From Sparassis latifolia (lineage: Eukaryota; Basidiomycota; Agaricomycetes; Polyporales; Sparassidaceae): a stretch of DNA of 64,000 nucleotides. Both the position numbers and the translations under genes were made by a program. Shown here piece by piece: positions 51,506 through 64,000 of this stretch. The stretch spans positions 1,302,001-1,366,000 of the forward strand of contig CM031562.1 of the NCBI GenBank assembly GCA_018466975.1. Direction: 5' to 3'. The notes below the pieces were generated by a model that did not search any database, was not told the DNA's origin, and worked only from the letters and a program-made list of their open reading frames with translations. Numbering within the stretch: position 1 is the first letter of the stretch; each line of letters opens with the position of its first letter.

Positions 51506-51645
51506 CTGTATCACTTCGACCACTCCGGTGGTCACGCGTCACATTCGATTTTATTTTTCGCTGACCTCGCCAATAATTTTGAATTTTCCGATTTTCTGGG
51601 ATTTCTCGATTTCGCGCCAGATCTAGAGTGGTCGAAACGGTACAG
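51506..51645. mobile_element. 140-bp MITE of Tc1/mariner type
   Basis: The left end CTGTATCACTTCGACCACTC and the right end as reverse complement CTGTACCGTTTCGACCACTC differ at only three positions and are flanked by TA on both sides (51,504-51,505 and 51,646-51,647). The interior is AT-rich with no ORF. It depends on a Tc1/mariner transposase not present in the window. Confidence 0.85.
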
Positions 51646-51899
51646 TATGAGCCATGGCAGTAGAAAATCATATTGTCTAGCACTTGGACTGAGAATATTT
51701 ACAAACTCGATCGGGTACAGTTCTCCTACGCATAGTGTATTCAGTCAAAGCTGTTTCATGAGGCGTTTTACACACTGGTAATGTTGTACTATATTGGTCA
51801 GTAATGTACGCAACCTAAGAACAACTCTACTCTCCCCGTGGTTTTCACCATTAAACCGCCATGTCGTGACGCTGGTTGGATTGTTTGGTAGTGAGGATT

Positions 51900-53942
51900 G
51901 TTCTATGAATACTGCAATGGGACTCCCATCAACGTCACAGCAGTACGCTGGATCATAGACCTGACTCCCTGTGTACATCGGCGTCTTCTCGCCGTAGTGA
52001 TTCGCGCCTACATCAGTGTCGGCGCAGAGTTTACAGTCAATTCGACGATGGCGAATCCTAAAAGGATTGCCGGACATTCAAGACGTGTACACATGGTTGG
52101 AATTTCTTGATAAATGGTAAATGTGCATTCTCAGCTGTACGGAATGCGAATCGCGCATGGCCATATATGCTGCCGCCACTCGATTACTTACATGCGTTTC
52201 CGACGGAAAGCGATGGGAAGTGATACAACCTGCGTTGCAGAGACGTCAGTTATTGATGTGCGTAGTTCAGCTTCTTGTCATTTGGGACGATAATAGAGAA
52301 ATGTGCGCGACACGGTGATAATTAGAGTCGTAGGCAGGAATGTCTTAGCGATGCTTGCTTTCAAACATCACAACTAGATCTGGTGCGATTAGCGGGAATA
52401 TATGCCGAAACCAGATCCAACTCGAAGAACAGATATGCAACAACGCGGTCTGGAGACATCAGAACATAAAAGATCCGGGCCAAATAATTGAACTTACATG
52501 ATAAACAAATGCATGCCTTTTACTTATTCACTATTGCGACATACTCTGATCAGTCCAGTGCAAAGACGAGAGGCATTGGAACTCGAGACAAACAATGTCT
52601 GCATAGATGGAGAAATCGCGGACTTAGTAGGAACGAAGTCGGATATGTGAAGCCGCCCTTTCCGATATTTGCGAACCTGTATCACCAGCTTGATAGCATG
52701 CGTCTCTTCTGCATGCTAAACTCAAGAAATAGACTTGGAAGGAAAAATTGAACTATTAGCGAACCAAATGACGCAGATGCAAGTCGAGCCTGTCATAGAT
52801 TCCTGGAGGTACGCGCGCTTCTACCCTATAAGTGTTAGGGTATCACCAAAGAACGAAGAGCGCCGTCGCACGTGCAATGTCAGGTTGAATACTTGGTGAC
52901 GACTGTCATCAGCACGGAGGATTTGAAAGATAGTGCTTCCAATCAGACGGTGAGTCCGCTGTAGCTCGCTGGTGGCTAGGAAGACACTTAAATCTCAGAC
53001 CATCCAGTGCTGCCTCGACTGCCTGGAAAAAACACTCTGGTCACTTTATGATCGAAGTCGTGGAAACCACGCGGAGTCCATGCCGCGAAGGAAACAAACC
53101 CAAATCGCTGCATTCTTGGTTCGTCAAGCAAGAATAGTAATGGCGCAAACACCGAAATCTCCCGAGGCCACAAGCCAGAAGAACGGTACAGATCCGCGCT
53201 GCACTGCGCAGCAGTCCCTCGGAAAATGACAAGGTGGCAAGCACGAGGCGGCGTCGATGAGGCCCGTTGATGGAAGGAGTGACTAATGCTTAGTATACCC
53301 AGCGTTACAAGCAAGTGTAGGCATGGAAGACGCACTTTACAAAGTCGTAGAATTTCTAGAAAACGGCCCCTTCGCATCCGAGCATACTGTATAACGGGCC
53401 ATCCGCAGCGGGAGTCCCTGTGAGATTTCTCCGATCTCCCGAGTGCTCGATCTTCCCGAAGTGAAGTCCAAGGAGCCTGCGGATAATTATCAGTTAGCAA
53501 ACTTCGCCACTCATTGACACCAGGACGATAAGACTACTCTGGAGGGTATATCCGCATATCAGAGGTAATGGTAATGGGCAGTCGCTGAGGCAAAGAAGTC
53601 CCCGAAGTGAGGAGTGTGTATCAGCTGCGCCCGCCACCAAAACTGAAATAGAGAAACCGAACCTATGAGGCGGGACATCGGTCGGGTACTGAACCGTTGC
53701 AATATCAGCTGTCAGCAGGGAATGCTCAGGCGGTGATAGCACGGTGGAAGGAAGTTACAGCACCCACAGATGTATACAAACACGGCGGCAGTGTTCACGC
53801 GGACGCGGTCGGAGGCATTTGGAGATTCGGCGCAGGATACGGGATGTGTACTTGAAGCTGACAGCGACTTCCAAGCTCGAACAGAAGACGAAGACTTCGT
53901 AATACATGAAGACAATAGGAAAGAATTCTCACAGTTAAGTTG
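51900..53942 (+). CDS. Tentative multi-exon gene with coiled-coil-like exons
   Basis: Exon-like blocks on the plus strand: ILKGLPDIQDVYTWLEFLDK near 52,050-52,110 followed by GTAAAT, RRQLLMCVVQLLVIWDDNRE near 52,240-52,305, IQLEEQICNNAVWRHQNIKD near 52,410-52,480, LELETNNVCIDGEIADLVGT near 52,575-52,640, EGKIELLANQMTQMQVEPVI near 52,740-52,795, and a terminal acidic stretch SDFQARTEDEDFVIHEDNRK ending at TGA 53,942. The splice phases between them could not all be reconciled, so boundaries are unproven and part of this could be non-coding. No family was recognised; heptad-like blocks suggest a structural or scaffold protein. Confidence 0.3.
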
Positions 53943-56942
53943 ACGCTTCGATGGTCCTTCCCTCCTCAGGCCTCAGCAACTCTCTTCCAACCAACTTCCA
54001 ACCTTGCGAATGTCAGCCTTGCATTCCCGTGTCATCAAATCACCTGCATGAGATTGCCAACTCACCTTGGTCTTCTCAACCCTGATCACTTTCAAGGTAG
54101 ACTGTGTACTCACGTTGGGGTTTTTCCAGACAAGATCCGACATGGCGGATATATAACAGGTACACGTCTGCCATTCAACCGTGCACAGAAAACCCGCATG
54201 TCAGACAAATGGCGAAGAAAGCTCTGCCACCTCCGGAACGCTCATCCGCATGACCTGGACGTGGCATTGATAAGGAATTTTTGACAGACCTTCTGCGCTT
54301 CGATGAAACATGATGCATACTTAATACTGTGGGCCCTTTCCTGCCCTTTCACGATTGGCCACGCGCATGCAGGATACGCAGAACACAGATGCGCTGATCA
54401 CGTCGTCTCGAGCTGCCGACTCACTGATCATCTCGTCCATCACGACACAACCCGACATCTCCCCACGTTCACCCCGATATCGGAGCAGATGCTCCTAATC
54501 TCTCTACGCTCGCGTGCCGTGATACTGCGAACGAGCTTCTCTGGATGGGCCTTCCCGGCGCAGTAGTGCGAAAAGTAGTCTCCCTAGCGTCCTGCTAGCT
54601 GCACCCAAAGGTAAATCCACGTTTTCCCCACTTGCGTCATAGTCGTCGTAGTGATCTACAGAAGGTCGTACTAGCAAGCAGACACTCTCTGACTGACACC
54701 ACTCTCACCAGACAGACAGAACTGATGGATGGTGCGTGAACCCACCTGCAATGCATTTTTTGACATATTGTTCCCTGGCCAGCGTAATGTTCGAAGTGCA
54801 ACGCGACAAATTTGCACCCGGGTTGCATTCAATATTTCAACTTCGCGTCGCACGTTCCTCCAAGGTGCCACCGTTCTCCTCCCCACCCACTTTACGCAGC
54901 AGCTTCCGGCCGAGATGTCGGTGCGCCTGCCGGAGCGAAGCACACGCGGTCCACATGGAAGATGCCAGGTGTGCTCGGACACAAAGTGTCACCATCGAGC
55001 CAACAGCGTCCGTGTGGCGCCCTAAAATACACAACGCGTCCCACAACGCACCCTGAAGCGACAGCAACATGGACGAGGCATCCGAGGAGCGCCCCCACGC
55101 CCGCAGCCACCGCGCCCCGTCCGTGACACTGCTCTCGCTGCTCCCACCACTGCCAGCGACCACCCGTGTGTCTCGGGCGACGACGCGCTGCGCCGAGTGC
55201 CTAGCATGGCAAAACACATCTCCCTATCCCACCCGCCCTTCTCTTTCTCCTTCTCCTTCTCCATCGCCTTTGCCTTCGCCTTCGCCTTGCTCCGCATGCA
55301 TCCTCCAGGCTTTCTCAGAACACCCTTCCCGCGCGTGACATGGAGCACACCGCAGGAGAAGCGCACAGCGCATGCGCAACACGCTGCCAGCTCTCCCCCT
55401 CGCACACGCGTCGTCGTCGAAGCCCGGCAGCTCCCACCCTATTGTAGTCCACTGCACCACACCACGGCCCCGAAATGGCGCGGGCGGCCCCGGCGAGCGG
55501 GCCCTCACAACTGCCGCCGAGCGAATCTCAGGTCGGAAGAGAAGAGCAGAGAAGGCGAGAAGGCAAATTCAGTGGGCGAGCAAACTCTGCTGGACGTTCT
55601 GCTCAGTGCTGCCTCGCGACGCCGCGCCACCGTTCGCGCTTCCTTTCACAGTCCTCGTCTGGGCCATGCCCACCCGGCGTGGTGGCACGGTCCCGCGGCC
55701 CGTGGGAGAACGGTTCTCCCGCGTGAGACGCGCGAACTCTCTGTCTTACTGAGTGTCTGTTTGGCCAGCTGCCAACCAAACGCTGCCGCGCAGAATGACC
55801 AGGAGGCTCTCTGCTCGGGCCCGGTGGACGCGCATCCCTTCTGCACGTCCGCGCAGCGCGTATTGCTGTGCCCTCGTTGTGATAGAGTGGTGCCAGCGCG
55901 TACGTCCAAGTGCATAGCAACTACTTATCCGTGATATACGCCTCAATGATAATCTCTAAAAATATGTCAGAGAACGCACGCACAGAGCAGCACGCGCAGG
56001 GGCATGACGCGACGCGTATCGCGTCCGCACAGATCAGATCCGGCGGACGCAATCCCGTCGAAACATATACGAATGACGTCTGCGTTTCGAATTCGCATCG
56101 GGGAACCGGCTCACGCCACGACGCAGAAGAGCACAACTCTACTTCGTAATTGTTGACACACGCGTACGCATACGAATATACGAATACAAGTACTATCTAC
56201 AGCACGCGCTCCGTCCGGGCGAAGCCACGACTAGACGACTATACACGATCCTACGTATACCATACGAGATAGCACTCTGAGGGAACTAAACACGCCGCGC
56301 GCCGCACCCGCGGGTTATCCGCAGGCAAGCGGCGACAAACGACAGAACGAAAACGGGAAGGAAGGGCGGGGCCCAGTACTATACCGGTATTAGTGTACAT
56401 GTACAGCAAAGGCGGGAGGAGATAAGGATACTGTGCAGCGTACAGTACGGGGTCCAGGCGGGGGCTATCCAACGGAGTATGTACAGTAACTGAAGGTGTA
56501 GGCTTGTAACGGATAAGATAAGTATGTGCACGAAGGTTGAAGTTTGAATGAGTTGGATGACAGTCAGAGTGGCGCTAAGGTGAGGAGGCGGCACGATGCG
56601 GGCAAATAACGGCGGCGGCGGCAGATAAGGGGGCAGTGCGGGATGTGGCGGAGCGGTGCCCCGTTGCAAGGGATAAAAAGACGGGAGACGAAAGGGAATA
56701 CGATGATAATAAGATACGAGGCAGGATGCATCCGGCGGTAGAATGCGAAGTTGCGAGACGTCCGCGGAAACGAGATCCAATACATCGGGATTGAGAAGCC
56801 TGAAACTAGGGTAGGCAGACAGCCACCGAGATCAAGCCCAGAAGGTATCGATGAATATGAGATGCGGAATGCGAAGCGGGACGTGCTCAGGGCACGCGGG
56901 GGAACAAGAGCAAGGAGGACTCAGCGAGACTCACGAAGTGCC
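53943..56942. other. 3 kb without a supported gene
   Basis: Open frames are long on both strands because the DNA is GC-rich, but none has a coherent protein. Near 54,140-53,960 (minus) a short run MSDLVWKNPN, then STLKVIRVEKTK and TRECKADIRKVGSWLEES could be a tiny spliced gene. 55,240-55,290 is a CT-rich tract (CCTTCTCCTTCTCC, GCCTTCGCCTTCGCC) that gives spurious KEKEK frames on the minus strand. 56,200-56,942 is probably the 3' UTR of the Con7-like gene. Confidence 0.45.
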
Positions 56943-59135
56943 CTAGTCGTACTCCCGTCGGTACATGCCCTCCGCACTCTGTCCCTGCACAGCACCCGCA
57001 TTCGAACCAGCGGCATACCGCTGGTCCATCATCAGCTCCGACTCGGGGTCGTATCCCGGCAACGGTGTGAGGAGGGTGCTGTCGGGCGGGAGGCGGTTCG
57101 AGCCTAGCGCGTACCCGTTCCCGCTACTCGCGCCCCCACCGCCGTTGTGCCCGTTCGAACCGTTGTGTCCGTGCGCAGAACCGAGGCTGGAGAAGGACGC
57201 GCTGGGCGTGGCGGCGAGCGCGCTGAGGCTCATCTGTTGCTGTTGCTGTTGCTGCTGGTGCTGGTGCGCCGGCGAATAATACGGGTGGAGCGGGCGCGTC
57301 GCGCCTGTCAAGCTCACCATGGGCATCCCCTGCGCGTGCCGCAGCTCGCTCTGCTGGTGGTGCGCCGGTGGGCCTGGCCAGGACATGTCCCCGTGCGCGT
57401 GGTGGGTGCGTTGCTGCTGGGACGAGTAGTACTGTGCGATCCCCTGGAGTTCGTCGTCGCTCTGAATGTGGTGCGCGTGCGGGTGGTGCGCAGAGGGGTG
57501 GACGAACTGTACTTCGTCGACGGGGCTCCGGAGTGGCGGATAGCCCGCGCTCTGCACCGCGACGCCTGGGAACGCGTACGGGCTGGTCGGGCTCTGGAAG
57601 CCGCTGAGGTACTGCAAGTTGTGCGGGTCCGGGTACGGGTCGAGGCTGAGCCGCCGGCGCGCGTGGCGCGAGGTCAATGTGTGGTGGTCGAGCTCTTGCG
57701 TGTGCAGGTGCGTGTGCGTGAACGGATCGCGCATGGCCCTGAGGGCGTGTGCGTGTGCTTCACGCTCGCGTTCCTGATCGTCAGCCTCCTTCTTCTGCTG
57801 GCGCCACTGTTTGCGGAGCTCCTTGAATTCTGCACGGTGGAAAAGCCATCAAAAATAAGGTTCAATCGTGCGAGTTAAAGACGTACCGCCCGGACTGCGC
57901 TTTGGGCCGTGCTTCTGCATGGTTACGTGCGCGTTGAGGTGATTGAGTGTGCCGTACGCCTTTGTGCAATTCGGCCAGCTGAACGCACACGAGATTGAGT
58001 ACATGGTCCGCGAGACACCAGACATGGAACGCACCTGCATTGGTACAACCTCTCGATCTCGTCGTACCGCCTGCGCGGCCGCTTCTTGACTGCGTTCCCT
58101 GGAAGCGCAACAAAGGAATATGTCTTACTATTCCCCGTGCGGCCGCTTGCAGCGGAGCCCGATCTGACCGGCGCACCTTGGGGAATCTTCCTTGGAGAGC
58201 CGCGGGGCGGCGAGGGCACCCCGGTCCCGGAAACATCTGAGCCACTCACGCTGCCGGCGTACACAGGAGAAACGGGTGGCGCGGTGGCGTCTTGGCCAAG
58301 GTCGCCGGTGCTCGCGCTGTGCTTGAGGGACCATCCACTGGGTGCAGACGCAGAGAAGTCGCCGCTGGACTGGCGGGGGTGACCGTAGGAGGAGTACGAG
58401 GAAAACGAAGCAGAGGAGGGGCGCGGGGAAACCGGGGACGGGAGGATGGTAGTTCCCGCCGAGGAGGAGGAGGGGTCGTAGGTGAACGGGCTTGGGCCGC
58501 CGCTGTTGGTAGAGACGGCGGGAAGCTCTGGCGGGCCCCACCCAGGACGGGCTCTGACATGCGGCGGTCGAGGGTCGAATATTCGAGCGAGGACGGCGGG
58601 CCAGCGGCTGACACGGAGGCGGACGTGGAAAAGCTGAATAGTTGCTGAGAGTGGGGCGCGCTCATGGGGGCGGGGAAGGAAAAATTGTTTGGGCGGTGGT
58701 GCTGCATCTCGGGGGACGAGAGCGGAGAGGCGGAGTACGGAGCGGGCTCTGGCTCCGACATATCTGCGGAGGACGGGTCGACATTCTCGGCGAGGGCAGC
58801 CGCGGGGGAGCGGCGCGAATGGGACTGGGGGTGCTGGAGAGAGTAGGACAGGTTCGGGAGCTGGGCAGCGGACGCGTCGGGGTAGCGGTCGGAGTACATG
58901 GTGTCGGGGCTGGGGCTGGGAACATAGTGGTAGTCGGGGGAGTCTGAAGAGGGCGGGGACGGGGGCTCGGGGACTGGCCGGGGGCGGGAGACTGGCCCCG
59001 GACGTGGTGCTTGTCCTGGGCGACGACCGAGGAGACTAGGAGGGAGATGTCGTCTAGGATGTTCGGGCGGGAGCGGCCGAAGTCGAAGGGCTGGCGCGGG
59101 AGGGGCGGGGCGTTGGCGAGGCGCGACTGCAGCAT
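56943..59135 (-). CDS. Con7-like C2H2 zinc-finger transcription factor
   Basis: Minus strand from MLQSRLANAPPLPRQPFDFG (59,135) to REYD-stop (56,943). After a long Ser/Pro-rich N-terminus comes the signature block YSFVALPGNAVKKRPRRRYD, EIERLYQC, an intron (about 58,033-57,979), SWPNCTKAYGTLNHLNAHVT then MQKHGPKRSPG, an intron (about 57,893-57,836), and EFKELRKQWRQQKKE. The finger is C-x4-C...H-x4-H. This arrangement is that of the Con7 family, which controls morphogenesis in ascomycetes; the basidiomycete role is an inference. The C-terminal 260 residues are His/Gln/Ser-rich with a Q8 run near 57,240. Frames also change near 58,980 (possible intron) and 58,545 (no obvious intron), so one exon boundary is missing or an indel is present. 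Confidence 0.82.
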
Positions 59136-61650
59136 GAAGGACGCTGCGAGGATGCTTGGGCGAGGGCAGCGACTTATAGAAGCGACTTCTCTCGCCGCAC
59201 GCTCATCCCCAACTCAGGGTCCTTCGCTCACTCAGATGCCGGATCTCAAATTCACCCTCCGCCAGATCTGCGATCTCTTCCAGAACGCTTCCAAGAACAC
59301 CGCCCTTCCCACGCTCCCATTCGCTCCCCTCCCCACCCCGTTCCCCCTCCTCTGGCTCCTTCATAATTGCAATATTTCCTTATCCGCTCGCCCATCCCGC
59401 TCCCACCAGTCCATCATCACCCGCTCCTCGGACTCTCCGCGAATATCCCACCGCCTTCTCCCTCTTCTCCACGCTTTTTCCAATCGTTTCACCTCGCCAT
59501 CATATCCTTCCTCTTCCCGCCGCCCCGCCATCGACACTTTCCCGAGTTGTCTCCGCGTTCCTGCCACCTGTTCCTTCCCCTTCCCGGCGTGCCACCTCTC
59601 TGCAATTCAACCTTACTGGAATAATATTCCATCCTTTGTCTCCCATTTATCCTCTCCAGAGTTCCTCTCGACGCCCGACGACCAACTCCTGACTCAGTGT
59701 CCATGACTACTAATTACGTCCACAAAGACCCATGACCTTTCGGTCTCTTCATCTCCCGCCGTATCGTCCTCACTATCTGCACCACCCCCGAACCCGACCC
59801 CGTGTCGCTCTGAACTCTCTCCCGCTTGCTCGCTGGTCGTAGGTACCAACCAGTAAGTACCGCGACGCGCCCTCTGCCGTAAGCCTGGCGCGTCGCGTCA
59901 TGATCATCTCTCGCGCCGTGTGTCGTGTCGTCACCCGCCCACTCGCTTCGCGTTCTCAGCACCGACGTCCATCGCAGATCCCCCTCTTGCTGCCGCCCAA
60001 TCTCCACCCGCCACAGATACCGCAGCATCCCCCCAATTTCCACACCCACGACCACTCAGCGACCATGCACGCTTCCTCTGAACGGCTTCCTCCCCTCTTC
60101 CCTTCTTCCCATCCGTTGCCGGCGCTCCATATTTTATCACAATGTGCTCCACCTCTGCACGTTGGATGGCAGCAGCGTAAGGAACGAACTTTGGCCGGTC
60201 GCCCGCCCGGCGTGACACCGGCGCGAGGACGTGCGTCAACACGGCCCACCACGTGGCGATAAACGAGATGCAATCGTTCGATCCTCGGTCCCGCGGTGCC
60301 GCCAGAACGCTCTCCCGCACGCAGACCGCTGCCCGCCCGATCGCCCGTCACGGAAGGCGGACGGAGAGGGCCGGGCACCGATGCGTTTCCGGCGGTGCCG
60401 GTGATGTGCGATGAGGCAGATAATGGATAATATTTGCAATTGTCACGGACGGAAAACATACCGCGGCGGCTTGTGAGTTCTGTACCTGCTTGTGTCGCAG
60501 TCGACGCCGACATCCCCCTTGGCAATACGAAATGCCACCAGCTGCGACACTCGAAATGAGGAAAATTGTCCCAGAGAGAGGTGAAACACAAACACGCACG
60601 GCACTTGGGCGGAGCACCACACCGGGGGCAGACACGCCGTATCATTCAGAGGCGACCCGCAGAGACAGTTGGCCCACGTCCAGTTATATTCTGCGACGAT
60701 AAGCAAACGCCTGCGGTGTGCCGCCGGGGCTGCTCTGTGCGCAGGTGCAGGCCAGCACGCGTCCTTGGCACACACGCCCAGCCTTCAACTGGCGCGGTGC
60801 GCGCCGAGTGCGCAGGCTCGACGCAGGACGTGAGGGCCCAGCATACGTGAGGGCCCAGCATACAGCCTGGCGCGCGCGTATATGTGCACTGCACGGCGTG
60901 CGATGAGGCGCCTGCGGACGAGACGATGATCGCTATCCTCGCGTTACGGCAGGAGCAGCAAGCGCTGGGCACCATCAGCTGCGATCCGCAGAAGTCGAAG
61001 CCGGGCTGGCTGCGGCGACGACGAGGGCCATGTGAGCCCGCGGGCGGGCAGCGGGAGATCAGGAGGAGTTCGAATCGTGCGTGAGGAGGCTCGTGCGCTT
61101 GGCTTATGATATGACAGTCGTTTGCAAAACTGTAGGCCCCTGATGAAAAACCGCGTTGGACCGGAAAATAAAATAACGACCACTGATTGGCGAGCTCTCA
61201 CTCTCGGAGTGTTCGGAGAGGCGCAGTCCTTGGAGGCGAGGCCGGCATGGGTTTTCGAAACCTGCTTGTTTGATGTCCGACCTATGGCCTGATTTTTTGC
61301 TGGGGCCTATAGTTTTGCGAAGCCTTGAGCGCCTGCGTGCTGGCACGGGCGTGGCAGCGAAGGAGCATGTACTCTGCGCGCTTCCTGTGAGTTCTGGAAA
61401 TTGCAATCTGGAAGGTCGGAATATGGAAGGTTGGGATCTGGAAGGCGGCGAGAGGTGGAAGGTTGAGCGGAAGAAAAGCGTGTCAATTGGCAGGCACACA
61501 CACCTGGGATCCTCTGATGGGATTGAGTTGGATGAAGTGACGATGCGGCGATTCGAAATTTAATAGGCTCGAGGGGCCCCTTGGACAAGTTGCAGGTCCG
61601 ACTCCGCTGACTGACTGACTGGCGCGCTTCCGCCCACGCCGTGCTTCTCC
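59136..61650. other. Upstream region of the Con7-like gene; no supported gene
   Basis: 59,220-59,700 is strongly C/T-rich on the plus strand, consistent with a promoter or 5' UTR. 60,800-60,870 has a small direct repeat (GTGAGGGCCCAGCATAC twice). 61,400-61,450 has five GGAAGGT/GGAAGGC-type units (TCTGGAAGGTCGGAATATGG). Frames here are GC-driven and overlap on all strands, so none is called. Confidence 0.4.
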
Positions 61651-63922
61651 CATGACCGTCGGCGTCGACGAGCGCGTCGCCCAGACGGTCGTCAGGCCTC
61701 GCGGCAAACCTGTCGGACACATATGATATGACAATGATGAGACGCTCTCCGCGACGTCGACATGTCGCGACCAGCGCGTCCACGCACGCACCTTCAGACC
61801 GGCCAGTTTCACCCGCGAGACACAGGTTTTTTTGTGGCGTCGAGTACTGTCGGGAAGTTTGAAGGTCGTCATGGGTAACGACGGTGAGAGATCCATCCAC
61901 GACGGAAGCTGCGCAGTACTGGGATCAGAGGTGGTGGTTATCAGATAAGCAGTTCTGTCAGCACAAAGTCGCGATGGCGACTGAGCGTGAGCGTGCCGTC
62001 ACTCAATCCAGTCCGAATCTCACTCCCGTCCGGACTCCGGAGAGCCCCATCTGACGATTCTGAATGGCTCCGATCCTGTCCCTGCTGATTCGACGGTGTG
62101 ACTGATCACACGCTTCGAATCGAACGTTCTCTCCCTCTCTCAGGATCAGTGCGAGTCTTGACATCAGATTGACGTGTGGACGCGACGCGACTCGACGAGA
62201 CGTACCGTTTGCAGTACCTGACGCGGCCAGCGTACATGACAGCCAGCAAGCAGGTTTCGGGACTACCGCACGAGTTGCTGGATCGGCAGCACAACACGTA
62301 CGCTCATCAGATTCGATCCTGCTTGCAGCTGTCTACGAGGAACGATGATGTATGAAGGGATTGTAAGTACTACGCCTCCACGATCAGCAGATTGCGATCG
62401 TCCCTCCTTGACGTTCGCGCCAGATGCGTATGCGGTGCTGCCCCGGGGCTCGTCGAGGTGCGAGCTCGATTCGATGTGATAGGCGTGGATCCATCATCCC
62501 GTACTATGTTGCGTAGACAGAGGCCTGTCAGGCAGCGCCTGCGTTGCATCATGATGCCAGACCCCATCATCCGATGCGTCGATATCGTCAATGCAGTCCT
62601 AGGCCCGGGCACACGACCGTCTGGGAGGATCCGTGTGCCAGAGAAGACAGTGCTGGAAGAAGAGTGGAAGGGTGAAGGGAACGAGGAGGTGCATATGATA
62701 CTTTGTTTTCTTCTACTTCTGATACACGGGCGAGTGATAAAACAATCATGCTGAGTACTACTCTTCTCGTCTTTCCACAGCGTGCCCGGACGTGCGGAAC
62801 GGACAATCGATGGCGGGGCGAGTTCTTTGTCCTGGTGAGTGAGACAAGCCATGTCTTATACTCTCCGTCCCCAGCGCAGGCTTCTGTTGCAATTGTGCAA
62901 GTTGAACCGCAGTATGGTTGCGCACAGCACCCAACTGCAGATATCCGTGCATCGCACGGATATATTTATGGTTCGGTGCTGCGTTCGATTTCCGTACCAA
63001 AATGGTTGCACCGGCATCGGCCTGCAGAAGAGCGTCGAGCACGATGCATGGGAAGAAGCATTCTCCTTCGCGATGTGGCACGACGCTGAATTTATATCCC
63101 ACGTCATGTCATGTGGTCCTCCGCAGAAGTCCTCCGCGTGTACTTTGTGCTTTGTCCCGGGAGAAGTTGCAGATCCCCCTGCCGTTCGCACATGTCTCGT
63201 ATCACGGAAGACTCGCGCCTTGGATTTTCACCTTGGACTGGACTCGCTCGTTCCAGCTCCCGATGTCTCCAGGCCACCGCCGAATTTCGCATTCATCTGT
63301 ACGTGTACATACAACATCAGGCGTTCGCGATGGAGAAGCGCGTCGACATATTTTTACCCGCGAACGCTGCTGGCTTCCGTCGGGCCTCGCACCGGCGATT
63401 CACGAGGCTCCCCGCAGAAACCCGTTCTCCAGAAGGCGTGCGGACCCACACATGCCCACAAACCGTATCGTGTGAAGGGGGACGAAGACACTTATCTTTA
63501 TGTTATAGATACACATGCGCTCGCGTTGTCAGCCCCATTCTTCGCTCTCGCATCGGAGACAGACCGCACCCAGAGCGACCCCGCCGCCGTGCCGGCGCCG
63601 GCCGCGCCTGCTGACAGCCCCCCTCCCTTCGCGCAGGCAGCACCCCGGCGTTCGACGCAGGCACGCGATGCGCCACGCGCGGGGCAGAATCAGCTGCAGG
63701 CGCGCTGTGGAGTTCGCTTCGGACATGCGTATCATTACGAGGCTGGACGACGTGTATTTGGATGCCGCGCGTGACTGCGCGGGCGACGCCATCATCCATG
63801 GGATCCTGGCCACTGGGCGGCGGGACGATCCTAACAGCGAAATTTGGGAATCTATGGCGGGTGTCCCGCTGCTAGAAGCTGCGGCTGCAATCACCGAGTC
63901 AATACAAAGTCGATACAGATAA
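61651..63922 (+). CDS. Tentative multi-exon gene at right edge
   Basis: The best evidence is the last block (63,727-63,922), DMRIITRLDDVYLDAARDCA then GILATGRRDDPNSEIWESMA and AAAITESIQSRYR-stop, which reads as a helical C-terminus. Upstream, IMMPDPIIRCVDIVNAVLGP (62,548-62,610) to GEGNEE is followed by GTGCATATG and, after CTTTCCACAG at 62,780, RARTCGTDNRWRGEFFVL then GTGAGT, a well-formed intron pair. Exons between 62,870 and 63,720 and before 62,400 are ambiguous because all frames stay open. No family was recognised. Confidence 0.33.
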
Positions 63923-64000
63923 TGAATAGGAACTGCGCCCTAGCTGCCGTACCTTCCCCCCCCCCTTTCCTCCGTTTTCATACGTACGATGCAGTGCGTA
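63923..64000. other. Right edge, probable 3' UTR
   Basis: Contains a C9-10 run near 63,957. No gene. Confidence 0.4.

Noticed and set aside
52988..53500. 170-residue minus frame opposite the tentative coiled-coil gene
   Set aside because: No introns, no domain, and it overlaps better plus-strand exon candidates.
55022..55405. Basic frame with KAKAKAKAMEKEKEKEK on the minus strand
   Set aside because: Produced by a CT-rich microsatellite; no coherent sequence on either side.
59956..60645. 229-residue minus frame starting MIRRVCPRCGAPPKCRACLC
   Set aside because: The cysteines do not form a known finger, the rest is low in secondary-structure pattern, and overlapping frames on both strands are equally long.

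Overview
The window is nuclear DNA of a filamentous basidiomycete, most likely an agaricomycete. The evidence is many 45-65 nt GT-AG introns, an actin-related Arp8 gene, a Con7-like C2H2 regulator, and the element set: Ty3/Gypsy LTRs, a hAT of the RCFDH type, an agaricomycete integrase-core transposase and small foldback/MITE elements. No rRNA, tRNA, CRISPR or bacterial operon structure was seen. All calls come from reading the sequence; family names rest on recognised motifs, not on a search.

Layout. 1-5.0 kb: a divergent pair, a broken basic protein with a Zn2Cys6-like cysteine cluster (minus) and an intact Ser/Pro-rich protein with RR-x-L repeats (plus). 5.1-34.7 kb: a repeat-dominated block. 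It holds a GC-rich minisatellite present twice in opposite orientation (5.1-6.5 and 31.9-32.8 kb), a truncated Ty3/Gypsy element and several LTRs of its family, a complete but inactivated hAT with TIRs and 8-bp target duplication, a PP2C pseudogene, three members of a TIR family starting CACTTCAGGG, tRNA-like SINE heads, an 855-bp palindrome and a 169-bp satellite. 34.7-45.8 kb: remains of an LTR element, a long decayed multi-exon gene split by a solo LTR, and a convergent decayed integrase-core gene.

45.8-64 kb: a sharp change to single-copy, GC-richer DNA. It holds Arp8 (INO80 subunit, 13 exons, intact), a coiled-coil/RING protein with a 15-nt microexon, a Tc1/mariner-type MITE, a tentative coiled-coil gene, a Con7-like C2H2 transcription factor and a tentative gene at the right edge.

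Taken together this is a gene-rich/repeat-rich border. Old element genes carry repeated in-frame TGA stops where the family has, or could have, Arg (CGA), and LTR copies differ largely at CpG sites, which points to C-to-T decay of methylated repeats. The most unusual signals are the inverted minisatellite pair, the CACTTCAGGG family with a dispersed GGGAYRTCCC palindrome and an expandable 11-bp array in its TIRs, the tRNA-like palindrome, and the convergent integrase/large-gene pair that could be one multi-gene transposon.
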